NCBI GenBank assembly: GCA_036013505.1 | Contig: CP107851.1 | Coordinates: 2,604,001-2,668,000, forward strand | Length of the DNA: 64,000 bases | Source: Streptomyces sp. NBC_00510 | Lineage (GTDB): Bacteria > Actinomycetota > Actinomycetes > Streptomycetales > Streptomycetaceae | Direction: 5' to 3' | Shown here: positions 45,850 through 54,262 of the stretch, in pieces | How positions within the stretch are numbered: position 1 is the first letter of the stretch | Layout of the letters: each line of letters begins with the position of its first letter | Position numbers and translations under genes: made by a program | The notes under the pieces: model-generated | Database searches by the model: none | Seen by the model: the letters and a program-made list of their open reading frames with translations, nothing else | Told to the model about the DNA's origin: nothing

Positions 45850-47622
45850 TCACTTTCCTGACTGGAGGGCGCCCCAGGTGGCGGGGCCGACGACGCCGTC
45901 GACGCCCAGCCCGCGCGAGGACTGGTAGTCGCGTACGCCCTGTTCGGTGCCCGGGCCGAAGACGCCGTCGATGGCCACCGTCCGGCCGAGCGCGGCGGTC
46001 AGGGCGCGCTGCAGGCGCGTGACGGCCTCTCCCGTCGAGCCGTTCTGGATGGTGGGAGCGGATCCGCGGGACAGCAGGGCGGTCCAGGTCTTCGGGCCGA
46101 CCACGCCGTCGGCCGTGAGCCCTCTGCTGGTCTGGAAGTTCCTGGTGGCGGTGGTCGTGGCGGGGCCGAAGACTCCGTCCGGAGCCCCCGGATCGTAGCC
46201 GGCGGCCTTCAGCAGGCACTGGGCCGCCTTGACCTGGTCGCCGGTCGAGCCGCTCTGAACGGTGATGTATGCGGTGAAGTCGAGGTTCACCCCGGTGCAG
46301 CTGGGCGCGGGCGGGGTGCCGGTGCCCACGTCCAGGTAGTCGCGGTCGATGTTGATCGAGTAGCCGCCGTAGGACTCGGTGACCTCACCCACGTACTGGT
46401 GGATCCGCTGGTGGTTGGACCAGTAGGTGGCCGGCACGTAGGTCCCGGTGTTGGTGTCGGCGGCGCCGTTCCACCACGCGTAGAAGATGTGGTCGACGCG
46501 CGTGTAGGCGCTGTTGTTGTACTCGCTTGCGGCGTCCTTGATGCCGGAGGCGGCGCTGGAGTAGTAACCCGACAGATAACCGCTGCTGTGCAGCCGCTCG
46601 GTCCAGCCGGACAGATAGGACAGCACGGCCGCCTTGCAGGAGGTCGTGGAGGTGTACGCCTCGATGTCGCTGTAGATGGCGCTGCCCGCCGGGATGCCGA
46701 GGCTCGACGCGGCGGAGATGGCGCCGGCCGCGGCGGTGACGCCCTGGGACTTGGCCGTGGCGGGGTCGGCGGACATCTTCAGCGAGAAGCTGGTGCAGGG
46801 CGCCTGGCGGCCTACGTCGATGGGGAACAGACGCCATCCGTTGCCGGTCTGGCTTGTCACCCAGCTCGCGGTCAGGTTCGGCTGGGCGCAGCCGCGGAAG
46901 GAGCCGCTGATGTAGACACCTACCGCGCTGTACGGCGAGCTCGCGTGCCAGGCGTTCATGGCGGTCTGCGACGGCGCGGTGCAGGCGTCGAAGCCCTTGC
47001 CGAGGTAGCTGCCCGGCTGCGGGCCCGCCGCGGCCAGGGGAGCAGTGGCGGACTGCTGCGCGGCTGCGGACTGCTCTGATACGCGGGGCAGTTCGGTGCG
47101 CCTGGCGCCCGCGGTGAGCTCCGCCGAGCCGAGCACGCCGCGTACCAGGCTCTCGGTCGCCGGGGTGTGGGCGGCGGTGACGAGGACACCGGCGTCCTCG
47201 ACCGCGACCCGGATGGTGTCGTTGCTGGACGCGGCGGCCGGGGCGGTGGCCTCGCCGCGCTGCGTCCGCGCCGTCGCCGCCGTCACCTGGCCTGCTGAAC
47301 GTGCGGTGATGGGCTCGACGACGATGCCCGCCGTACGCCCGACGACCCGGGCGGGGCAGTCGTTCTGGTCGACGGGCTCGCCTATGTAGACGGCGGGTCT
47401 GTCGAAACGGAGACAGGCGCGCGGGTTCTCGGTCAGGTCGACCACCTGCCAGTCCGCGGGCACTTCGATACGGTAGCCGTGATAGCTGACGGTCTGCCGG
47501 GTGTTCTCGGACGAGGCAGCCGCCAGGGCGGGGCCGGGGACGGCGGACGCGCCTATACCGGCGAGCACCGCCAGCGCGGCCGTTGCGGCGCGGGTGCGCC
47601 AGGGCGTGCGGGACGACGACAT
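45850..47622 (-). CDS. secreted DUF1906 glycoside-hydrolase-like protein with two peptidoglycan-binding domains
   Basis: The 590-residue exported protein begins with a signal peptide (RTRAATAALAVLAGIGASAV...ALA) and has an N-terminal region of unknown type. A Rv2525c/DUF1906 glycoside-hydrolase-like TIM-barrel domain occupies about 210-430 (GKGFDACTAPSQTAMNAWHA, AVGVYISGSFRGCAQPNLTA, GSAIYSDIEAYTSTTSCKAA, INIDRDYLDV). Two C-terminal PG_binding_1 modules follow (AAQCLLKAAGYDPGAPDGVF and LQRALTAALGRTVAIDGVFG). The domain is thought to act on cell-wall glycans. ATG 47622 is chosen because the signal peptide starts there and AGGA lies upstream. Confidence 0.88.
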   Translation of the reverse strand: MSSSRTPWRTRAATAALAVLAGIGASAVPGPALAAASSENTRQTVSYHGYRIEVPADWQVVDLTENPRACLRFDRPAVYIGEPVDQNDCPARVVGRTAGIVVEPITARSAGQVTAATARTQRGEATAPAAASSNDTIRVAVEDAGVLVTAAHTPATESLVRGVLGSAELTAGARRTELPRVSEQSAAAQQSATAPLAAAGPQPGSYLGKGFDACTAPSQTAMNAWHASSPYSAVGVYISGSFRGCAQPNLTASWVTSQTGNGWRLFPIDVGRQAPCTSFSLKMSADPATAKSQGVTAAAGAISAASSLGIPAGSAIYSDIEAYTSTTSCKAAVLSYLSGWTERLHSSGYLSGYYSSAASGIKDAASEYNNSAYTRVDHIFYAWWNGAADTNTGTYVPATYWSNHQRIHQYVGEVTESYGGYSINIDRDYLDVGTGTPPAPSCTGVNLDFTAYITVQSGSTGDQVKAAQCLLKAAGYDPGAPDGVFGPATTTATRNFQTSRGLTADGVVGPKTWTALLSRGSAPTIQNGSTGEAVTRLQRALTAALGRTVAIDGVFGPGTEQGVRDYQSSRGLGVDGVVGPATWGALQSGK

Positions 47623-47810
47623 CAGGGCATTCCTACTCGGGTGCGGAGGTGAGTGGGGAGAGCGCCGCGACGGATGTGCCACCCGCCGGGACGAGCGTTG
47701 CCCGAGGCCGGCAACCGGCCGGCCGCGTGACTGTCGGGCGGTGCGGGTACGCCCCCCGGGCCGGGCGCCGACCCGGGGTGACGGAAAGCGATGCGTGTCA
47801 GGCCAGTTGC

Positions 47811-48545
47811 TCAGACGCCGCAATTGGGCGCGGACCAGGAGCGGCTGGTGCGTCCGTCCACGTGGGTGTGGTCGTTGTGGTCGGGATAGCCGGGACCGAA
47901 GATGCCGCCGAAGCCGTGGTAGCGCGCCCGCTGCGCCAGCTGGCAGAGCGACGGGCTGCCGACCAGGTCGGCGGCGTCACCGTACAGATGCCGGCTGTTC
48001 GAGGCTCCGCCCGCCGCGCTGTTGCAGGCGTACGAGCGGAATCCGCTGGACACGGAGATCGGGGTGTCGCCCAGGGCGTGCCGCATGGCCTCGAGCTTCC
48101 ACATCGTGCGCAGGGCGTTGGCCTTGGCCGTCGCGGCACTGACGGCACCGCCCTCCCAGGTGGAGTTGCACTTGTTCAGCTCGGAGTAGGCGAAGTGGAT
48201 GGGCGTGCAGTCCGGGTCCTGCAGCGCGTAGATCTTGCTGTACGTCTGGGAGCCCGCGACGCCGTCCGCCGCCAGCCCGTACGCCTGCTGGAACTTGGTG
48301 ACCGCGGCCTTGGTCCGCGGGCCGAAGTTGCCGTCGACGGAGAGGATCTCGCCGAAGTCCACGTGCCCGGCCACCCGGATCTGCAGCTGGGTCACATCGG
48401 CGCCCGACATGCCCTCGGACAGGGTGCGGCCCCAGGTGTAGCACTCGTCGGCCTGGGCCGGGCCGGCCATGGCGACCATACCGCCCAACGCAGCTGCCAT
48501 GAGCATGACAAACGAGAGGACGAGTCGGATCGTACGTCTTAACAT
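47811..48545 (-). CDS. secreted zinc D-Ala-D-Ala carboxypeptidase (M15) with peptidoglycan-binding domain
   Basis: The 244-residue protein has a signal peptide (RLVLSFVMLMAAALGGMVAM...AQA), one PG_binding_1 module at about 46-106 (VTQLQIRVAGHVDFGEILSV) and an M15 catalytic domain like the Streptomyces albus G DD-peptidase. Zinc ligands are visible as His186 and Asp193 in SRHLYGDAADL and His228 in HNDHTHVDG. It trims the terminal D-Ala of muropeptides outside the cell. ATG 48545 has GGAGG upstream. The 329 bp beyond it hold no supported gene. Confidence 0.93.
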   Translation of the reverse strand: MLRRTIRLVLSFVMLMAAALGGMVAMAGPAQADECYTWGRTLSEGMSGADVTQLQIRVAGHVDFGEILSVDGNFGPRTKAAVTKFQQAYGLAADGVAGSQTYSKIYALQDPDCTPIHFAYSELNKCNSTWEGGAVSAATAKANALRTMWKLEAMRHALGDTPISVSSGFRSYACNSAAGGASNSRHLYGDAADLVGSPSLCQLAQRARYHGFGGIFGPGYPDHNDHTHVDGRTSRSWSAPNCGV

Positions 48546-48874
48546 CGCGCTCCTCCATACCGATCCTGAGTTCCCCAGCGAGGGGGCTGAGCAGAGTTTG
48601 ACCGCGCAAGCGCGGCGTGTCCATAGCGTCACCGTACGCCACAGGAGCCCGACCTCTGGCACAACCGGACGGCAGGCGGAGGCCGTTGCGCCTTGCGGTG
48701 CGAAGCTGCTGTTCCGCCCACTGTGCATGCCTGCCGGGAAGCTCCACGTCGCCCGGGCCGGCCTGCGGCGGCGCGCCGCAGGCCCAGGCGCACCACCCCG
48801 CCACGTCCTGTCCACCAGACAGTGGGGCGGCTTCGTACGGCCTCGGCGCCGTGGCACGACATCGGGCCACGGTG
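48546..48874. other. intergenic stretch without a supported gene
   Basis: This 329-bp gap lies between the M15 gene (start at 48545, minus) and the end of the membrane-protein gene (48875, minus). The promoter of the M15 gene must be in its left part. Open frames here are short and Arg/Gly-rich without family features. I see no repeat or RNA. Confidence 0.4.
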
Positions 48875-49648
48875 CTACCGGAGCCCCGCGCAGGCGACAG
48901 TGGCGATCAGCACGGAGCACACCACGGTCATGCCGCTCAGCCGCCGCGCGAGCAGGTCGTCCCAGCCCTCCCCGTCGCCGGAGAGCCGGCGCAGGGCAGG
49001 CGTGAGCGCCCGGCCCGCGCCGAAGCCGAGTCCGGCGGCCAGAGCGGGCGCGTAGGAGCCCCCGGACAGCAGCACCGCGACCGCCAGCGCGTACGGAGCG
49101 CTCGCCGAGACATAGGTGCGCACGCCCGTACCGAGCTCGAAGCCGAACTGCAGGGCGCCCCACGTCAGATGGCGACGCAGCACGTCCTGCGGTATCTGCC
49201 GTGCGTTCTGCGGCAGCCGCAGCGTCAGCCTGCCCGCGTCGCGCAGCGCGGCGAGCAGTGCCACGGCCACGATCAGCCCCTGCCGTCCGCCGGCCGGGAG
49301 CGGTGTGAACAGACCGGAGAACAACCACAGCACCCCGGCCGTCAGTACTCCGCCGGCCAGCAGACCGATGGTGAACACGCCGAGTACCAGCGCCTGTCTG
49401 TACGTTGCCCGCCAACCTGGCGAGGCCAGCGCGAACGCGCTGTTGCGCGTTCAAACGGAGCCCGAGAGCGAGTAACCGGCAAGGCCGCCGGTGATCGCCC
49501 AGGTCAGCATGGGGGCGTAGAGGGCGGTGGCGATCGCCACCGTCCCCAGCACCGCCACGGGCAGGGCGGGATCGGTGAGCAGCGTCCGTACACCACCGGC
49601 ATGGTTCGCCGGCCGGGCCACGTGGCGGCCGGACTCCCCGGGACTCAC
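48875..49648 (-). pseudogene. integral membrane protein split by an in-frame TGA, last gene of the Mau-like operon
   Basis: From GTG 49648, directly after the stop of the Cys-rich gene, the frame gives one long hydrophobic segment (LPVAVLGTVAIATALYAPML) and ends SLSGSV at TGA 49451-49453. The same frame continues without a break (TRNSAFALASPGWRATYRQA, VFTIGLLAGGVLTAGVLWLF, LIVAVALLAALRDAGRLTLR, ALAVAVLLSGGSYAPALAAG) to 48875. Together it is a 257-codon, four-to-five-helix membrane protein. No ribosome site stands before the second part. GAACGCGC-AACA-GCGCGTTC forms a perfect hairpin starting at the G of the TGA. It could be a nonsense mutation (from CGA or TGG) or recoding, given the Sec machinery 6 kb away. 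The family is unknown to me. Confidence 0.6.
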
Positions 49649-50566
49649 CTAGACCGTCCCGGTCAGCGTGCGCCAGGTGTTCTGGCCGACCACGCCGTCG
49701 GCCGTCAGCCCGTGCAGGGACTGGAACGAGACCACGGCCTGGAGTGTGAGCGAACCGAAGTTGCCGTCGACCGTCAGCGCGTAGCCGTGCTTGTTGAGCT
49801 GCCGCTGGGCGCCGCGCACGGCGTGGTTCACGTCTCCCTGCCGCACGGTGGCGACCAGGACCGGCCACGTGGCCGGACCGACGCTTCCCGTGGGGCTCAA
49901 TCCGTTCGCCGACTGGAACTCCTCGACCATCGCCTCGGTGTCCGGCCCGAAGATGCCGTCGACAGCCGTCGGATGGCCGTGGTGGGTGAGCAGGTGCTGG
50001 ACGGTGTGGACGTCGGGCCCGGTGGCGCCGCGGCCGATGGTCGGCCAGTTCACGGAGCCGGGGCAGCCGCAGTCGGTGGTCCAGCGGCAGATGGACTTCA
50101 CCCAGCCGGAACCGGTGTTGCGGTAGCCGTCGTGGCAGCGCCGCTCGATACCGCAGCCGCAGGTGCCGCAGGCCGCGCTGAAGCGCCACAGCCAGCCGTC
50201 GTAGGTCCCGGCGTAGCACTGGTTCGGCCGCAGGGTCCAGGTGACACCGTCCGACCGGTGGAAGCCGGTGTTCGTCCCTGACGTCACGCACGCGTCGGCG
50301 TACACGGTGCTGGGCCCGCAGCCCGGCGAGCAGTTGTGGTCCTCCGCGTAACTCGGGCACGCACCGGTCCAGATGTCGTAGCCGTCGGCGTACGCCTGCC
50401 GGGCGGCGGAGAACACCCCGAGCGCGGCGAAGCCCGCGGCGGTCGCCGCCTGCAGCACCGTGCGCCTGCGCGGCGCGAACGACGGCAGGGCCCCGCGCCT
50501 GGTCCGCGAGCCGCGGCCGCCGCTCCCCGACCGGCGAAGTGTGGGCACGTCGTCCAGTGACGTCAT
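49649..50566 (-). CDS. Tat-type exported 12-cysteine protein with two peptidoglycan-binding domains
   Basis: The 305-residue protein has a twin-arginine signal (APRRRTVLQAATAAGFAALG, cleavage likely after AYA at 60). A compact Cys-rich domain at about 61-170 carries 12 Cys (70, 79, 83, 93, 117, 133, 136, 138, 144, 160, 166, 168) and several Trp. Two PG_binding_1 modules follow (VQHLLTHHGHPTAVDGIFGP and AQRQLNKHGYALTVDGNFGS). I do not know the Cys-rich domain. The count of 12 Cys and the MauD/MauE-like genes directly upstream recall the methylamine dehydrogenase light chain MauA, but the Cys spacing differs, so this is analogy only. Its ATG overlaps the MauD-like stop (ATGA). Confidence 0.85.
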   Translation of the reverse strand: MTSLDDVPTLRRSGSGGRGSRTRRGALPSFAPRRRTVLQAATAAGFAALGVFSAARQAYADGYDIWTGACPSYAEDHNCSPGCGPSTVYADACVTSGTNTGFHRSDGVTWTLRPNQCYAGTYDGWLWRFSAACGTCGCGIERRCHDGYRNTGSGWVKSICRWTTDCGCPGSVNWPTIGRGATGPDVHTVQHLLTHHGHPTAVDGIFGPDTEAMVEEFQSANGLSPTGSVGPATWPVLVATVRQGDVNHAVRGAQRQLNKHGYALTVDGNFGSLTLQAVVSFQSLHGLTADGVVGQNTWRTLTGTV

Positions 50567-51165
50567 CGCAGGCTCCTCGGCGTCGCGGGATGGATGTCGT
50601 CGAGCAGCCGCAGCAGCGCAGTGGGCGAGCCGAGCGGTTCCGAACGGGCGATCCGGCCCTCCGCGTCGATGGCCACCGCATAGGGGGTGGCGGGGATGTC
50701 GTACGCCGTGAACAGGTCCGCATGGCCACCGCGGACCGGTACGGTGCCATCACCTGTCTGGGGTGTGGGGCCCGCGTAGAGCGCGAACACCTGTGGGGCG
50801 ACAGGGTCGCGCTGACCTGGGTCACGCTGACCTTGGCCCCGGCCCTGATCTTGGCCCAGGCCTTGACGGACCGTCCAGGCTCCGGCTTCGGCGAGCACCT
50901 GGACGCAGGTGCCGCAATCAGCGTCGAGGAACAGCAGCAGCGCGGGGCGGCCTGGCGTCGGGAGGCCGTCGAGCCGTGCCGTGTCGTCCGGCCTGGCCGT
51001 GTCGAGCCCGGGCGCGGGCGCGCCGGGGGCGATGCCTGCCCGCCCGGGGCGGTGCGGCTGGGCGCGCGACAACTGGTGCACCTGCCTGACCAGTCCCGAG
51101 ACGACCAGCGCGAGCAGCGCGATCGCCGCCCACGAGGCGATCAAGGCGCTGGTGGTGAAATCCAT
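50563..51165 (-). CDS. MauD-like membrane-anchored thioredoxin-fold protein
   Basis: The 200-residue protein has one N-terminal transmembrane helix (ALIASWAAIALLALVVSGLV) and an extracytoplasmic thioredoxin-like domain with LLLFLDADCGTCVQVLAEAG (Cys84 and Cys87, CxxC) and IPATPYAVAIDAEGRI containing the cis-Pro. A low-complexity Gln/Gly/Asp-rich insert (QGLGQDQGRGQGQRDPGQRD) interrupts it. MauD proteins help form disulfides in the MADH light chain. Its start lies inside the end of the MauE-like gene (25-nt overlap) and its stop overlaps the Cys-rich gene, so the three are coupled. Confidence 0.85.
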   Translation of the reverse strand: MDFTTSALIASWAAIALLALVVSGLVRQVHQLSRAQPHRPGRAGIAPGAPAPGLDTARPDDTARLDGLPTPGRPALLLFLDADCGTCVQVLAEAGAWTVRQGLGQDQGRGQGQRDPGQRDPVAPQVFALYAGPTPQTGDGTVPVRGGHADLFTAYDIPATPYAVAIDAEGRIARSEPLGSPTALLRLLDDIHPATPRSLR

Positions 51166-51779
51166 CGCGACGACACTCCTTCTGTGGTCCGGTGCACGGT
51201 GGCGTTGGTCGGCGGGTGATCGTGGGCAGCGGCCGGCGCGGTCATCACCGGGGCCGGGGCCGGCTCGTACATGGCGGCGGGCAGGGACCACAGCAGCACG
51301 GTGCAGGAAGGTGCGGCGAGCATCAGCGTGACCAGCTCCGCCGTGGACAGCCGTACCGGGCCGGCCCCGGCGATGACCGCGCCGGCCGCCGCGAGTCCGG
51401 CCAGGGCCGCGGCCCGCCGGGTCACCCAGCGGCTGAGGGGCAGATCCCGGCGCGAGCAGCCGCACGGACCCCCACGACCGAGGGCGAGGACGTGCCGCGT
51501 GTAGAGCGCATAGAGCCCGAGGAGAGCGGCCCCCGCGGCGAGTACGCCCTGCAGCACCCGCTGGTGACCTGTCGTCAGCGCGGCCACGCCGACCACCCCG
51601 AGGGCGCCCTCGGTGACCGGCAGGACGGCCGCCGCGAGCCGGCGCGACTGCGGTCCCAGCACGCCGTGCGCCCGCAGTGCCTCTCCCAGGGCGGCGGGAC
51701 GCGCCGCGTGGGAGCCCGTACCCACGAGCAGACTCAGTACGACGATCGCGGCGGTGAGCCCGCCGTAGAAGCCGATCAC
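51141..51779 (-). CDS. MauE/DoxX-like membrane protein
   Basis: The 212-residue protein has about four to five membrane helices (LTAAIVVLSLLVGTG, VLPVTEGALGVVGVAALTTG, VLAAGAALLGLYALYTRHVL, AALAGLAAAGAVIAGAG, AELVTLMLAAPSCTVLLWSL) and the GGPCGCSRRDLPLSRW loop with paired Cys typical of MauE. MauE passes electrons or disulfides together with MauD during maturation of a Cys-rich exported partner. GTG 51779 follows the upstream gene by 7 nt. The C-terminal tail is His/Ala/Pro-rich and cytoplasmic or external. Confidence 0.82.
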   Translation of the reverse strand: MIGFYGGLTAAIVVLSLLVGTGSHAARPAALGEALRAHGVLGPQSRRLAAAVLPVTEGALGVVGVAALTTGHQRVLQGVLAAGAALLGLYALYTRHVLALGRGGPCGCSRRDLPLSRWVTRRAAALAGLAAAGAVIAGAGPVRLSTAELVTLMLAAPSCTVLLWSLPAAMYEPAPAPVMTAPAAAHDHPPTNATVHRTTEGVSSRWISPPAP

Positions 51780-51786
51780 CGCCGGG

Positions 51787-52488
51787 TCACCCCGTGAGCC
51801 GCAGCTTGAGTCGCCCGAGGGCCTCGGGCACCCGCTCGACGGACGTCGACGCCAGCGGCACCACCGTGGCCCAGATCTCCGTCGACGAGAGCACGAAGAA
51901 CGGGCTGCCGTCGGAGAGTGTGTCGCGGAACAACTCGCCGGACGCGACCGCCACCCCCTTCCAGGGCGGAAGCTGGGCGGTGTGCTCCCTCGTACGCCGC
52001 GACAGCTCCAGCAGCCCGAGGCCGGGCACCTCCTTGATCACCGTCGCGGGCCGCGCGAAGGCACTTCCGGCCGACGGACTGGGCTGGAGAGTGAGCCCGT
52101 ACGTGCTCTCGGCGATGCCCACCGACCGCAGCAGCCCGAGCACTTCGGCCACGCTCAGGCCGTACAGCCGGGTCACGAGTGCGTGGCGCTCGCCGCGCCA
52201 CACGACGAGCAACGGCCGCTCTACGAGCCCCGAGCGCGGCTCGCGCTCGATCGACTCAAAGATACGCAGCTTGCCTTTCTGGAAGGTGAGCTCGGCATCG
52301 GGCGCTCCGAGGCCCAGGGAAGCGGCGACATCGTCGCCTAAAGTGGCCGGTCCGGCGGTGAACTCGACCAACCGCCCACCGACCACCACCTCGACGGCCG
52401 AGGTGCACGCCGCCCGCAGATCGAGGTCGCCCTCCAGGCGGTACGTCCCGCCGTCGAGGGCGCGATGAGTGACGAACGATGCGACCAT
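51787..52488 (-). CDS. hypothetical protein, first gene of the Mau-like operon
   Basis: I do not recognise this 233-residue soluble protein. It starts MVASFVTHRALDGGTYRLEG and includes LEGDLDLRAACTSAVEVVVG, RPLLVVWRGERHALVTRLYG and SPFFVLSSTEIWATVVPLAS. No signal peptide, membrane helix or metal motif is seen. ATG 52488 is chosen over 52494 and 52524 because AGGAGG lies 6 nt upstream. It leads the operon with the MauE-like, MauD-like, Cys-rich and membrane-protein genes, so it may be a cytoplasmic partner or modifying enzyme. Confidence 0.8.
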   Translation of the reverse strand: MVASFVTHRALDGGTYRLEGDLDLRAACTSAVEVVVGGRLVEFTAGPATLGDDVAASLGLGAPDAELTFQKGKLRIFESIEREPRSGLVERPLLVVWRGERHALVTRLYGLSVAEVLGLLRSVGIAESTYGLTLQPSPSAGSAFARPATVIKEVPGLGLLELSRRTREHTAQLPPWKGVAVASGELFRDTLSDGSPFFVLSSTEIWATVVPLASTSVERVPEALGRLKLRLTG

Positions 52489-53127
52489 GTGCATCCTCCT
52501 GGGGGGCGCGGGGCGGTGCGGCATCGCGGCCCAAAGGAAGCTAAGACGAGGGGCATGAACCTGTCAATACAGCGATCGGCGGCGAAGACCGCGTCGAAGG
52601 ACTCGGTGTACTTCGCATCCCGGTCCCGGATCGGAAACGCAGCGAGTCGACCCGCACGCCCCAGCTCGACGGCGAGGTCTCTCGCAAGTTGGCCGCGTCG
52701 GGCTGATGGAAGACGGAGCGGTCGGTGGGCGAGGCTCACGCGGCTGGTGCGGGCAGGCAGCAGGCCCACGTGGGTGGCCGTGGCGAGGTCTCGGTAACAC
52801 CTTGGCCGCCGAGAAGCCCCTGCGGGGTCTACCCGTGTAGAGCCGTTGGTGGCATGTTGGTGCGGCACCACGCGCAGGCTGGCCCGCCATCCGTCCTGAC
52901 GGGAGTTCACGCATGCCCAAAACCGCAATCCCTCAGGGCATCTGCAGCTCCGTCACCGGCTCGCCGACTCCCGTCGGCGTGGCGTGGGCGGGCCGCCCCA
53001 AACCAGGGCGAAAGGAGGCCCAGGCGTTCAGGGCCCGATCCGGGCGCGGGTTGCGCGGTCCGGATCGCACAGCGGGCGGCCCGCGTGCTGCTGTGGCACA
53101 TCACTTACCACCAGTGGAGGACTTTCC
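52489..53127. other. intergenic region between the Mau-like operon and the M23 gene
   Basis: This 639-bp gap contains the promoter of the leftward operon next to 52488, a transposase remnant near 52550-52700, and the promoter of the rightward M23 gene with GTGGAGG at 53114. The rest shows no supported gene. Confidence 0.5.
52550..52700 (-). pseudogene. transposase remnant (rve integrase core)
   Basis: The minus strand reads QLARDLAVELGRAGRLAAFP, then IRDRDAKYTESFDAVFAADR before it breaks off. This is the segment around the second Asp of IS3/IS481-type integrase cores (RDRDxKxTxxFDxVFAAEG). Neither the start nor the C-terminal Glu block is present. A similar remnant lies at 54.3-54.6 kb. Confidence 0.65.
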
Positions 53128-54093
53128 ATGCACTCAGGAAGACTTCGATCCGTTGGCGTCACCGTACTGACCGTGGTGACCGCGTTCCTCGTCGCGCTGC
53201 TGCCGGCAACCCAGGCCCAGGCTCTGCCCGCCTGGCCGTCGATCAGCGAGGGCGCGAGCGGGGTGGACACCAAGGCCGCGCAGTATCTGTTGCGGTACCA
53301 CGGTTCCGGCATCGCGGCGGACGGGCAGTTCGGACCGGCCACCCGCTCGGCCGTAATCAGCTTCCAGACCGCCCGCGGACTGACCGCCGACGGCACGATC
53401 GGCGCGCAGACGTGGCCACACCTGATCGTCTCGGTGAGCCAGGGATCGACCGGCGAGTCGGTGAAGGCGGCGCAGACCCAGCTCAATGCATACGGTGCGG
53501 GCATACCCGTGGACGGGCAGTTCGGACCCGTCACCAACAGCGCGGTGCGCTCCTACCAGAGCTCCCACGGTCTCACCGTCGACGGCACGGTCGGGCCGCA
53601 GACCTGGCAGAGCCTCCTCGGCACCAACGGTGCGGACAGCGGCGGTGGCGGCACCCCGTCCGGTTACTCGCTGCCGCTCGCCCGGAGCGCTGTCCCCCGG
53701 TCGGACTACGCGGCTCCGCACTACGGCACCACTCCGGCCATCGACCTGATCGTGAGCTACGTCCCGGCATACGCGATCAAGAGTGGGGTCGTCGACCACT
53801 ACAACAGCGAGACCTGTGGCATCGGTATCCGGCTGCTCCAGTCGGACGGTTCGCGCTTCGTCTACTGCCACCTCAGCGCACGTTCCGTGGCCGACGGTGT
53901 CCAGGTGGCGGCCGGCACCCGAATCGCCACCACCGGCGACACCGGCAACTCCGGCGCACCCCACCTGCACGTGGAGATCAGGACCAGCGACGGCGTGGCC
54001 CACTGCCCGCAGGGCTACCTGCTGGCGATCTACGACGGCCGCACACCGCCCACCTTCGGCTCTCTGCCGACCAGCGGCTGCACCACCGCCTGA
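53128..54093 (+). CDS. secreted M23 peptidase with two peptidoglycan-binding domains
   Basis: The 321-residue protein has a signal peptide (VTVLTVVTAFLVALLPATQA), two PG_binding_1 modules at about 45-98 and 105-164 (both with ADGQFGPATRSAV-like blocks) and a Gly-rich linker. The LytM/M23 domain has His198 and Asp206 (PHYGTTPAIDL), His248 (YCHL) and His279-His281 (HLHVEI), which form the zinc site and catalytic His. Such enzymes cleave peptide cross-bridges of the wall. ATG 53128 follows GTGGAGG by 7 nt. It is the only plus-strand member of the wall-hydrolase island and is bracketed by transposase remnants. Confidence 0.92.
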   Translation: MHSGRLRSVGVTVLTVVTAFLVALLPATQAQALPAWPSISEGASGVDTKAAQYLLRYHGSGIAADGQFGPATRSAVISFQTARGLTADGTIGAQTWPHLIVSVSQGSTGESVKAAQTQLNAYGAGIPVDGQFGPVTNSAVRSYQSSHGLTVDGTVGPQTWQSLLGTNGADSGGGGTPSGYSLPLARSAVPRSDYAAPHYGTTPAIDLIVSYVPAYAIKSGVVDHYNSETCGIGIRLLQSDGSRFVYCHLSARSVADGVQVAAGTRIATTGDTGNSGAPHLHVEIRTSDGVAHCPQGYLLAIYDGRTPPTFGSLPTSGCTTA

Positions 54094-54154
54094 ATGGAGC
54101 AGCGCCGTCCACCACGCAGCCGCGACGGGCCCGCACCGCTCCGGCATGTACGCG

Positions 54155-54191
54155 AAAGGCCCTGACCGGCGTCCGTCCAGTCAGGGACTTT
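54155..54191. terminator. hairpin after the M23 gene
   Basis: AAAGGCCCTGAC (54155-54166) and GTCAGGGACTTT (54180-54191) pair with one mismatch around a 13-nt loop, 60 nt after the M23 stop, with an A-run on the left and a T-run on the right. Confidence 0.75.
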
Positions 54192-54262
54192 CGATTCGTA
54201 CAGTGGTGGTCTTCACGGCGCTGCCGAAGGCTGTGCCGTTCAGAAACCCATCGCTGCTGGTC

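Noticed and set aside
48629-48862. 77-codon minus frame between the M15 gene and the membrane-protein gene
   Set aside because: Arg/Gly-rich, no ribosome site and no family features; left as intergenic DNA.
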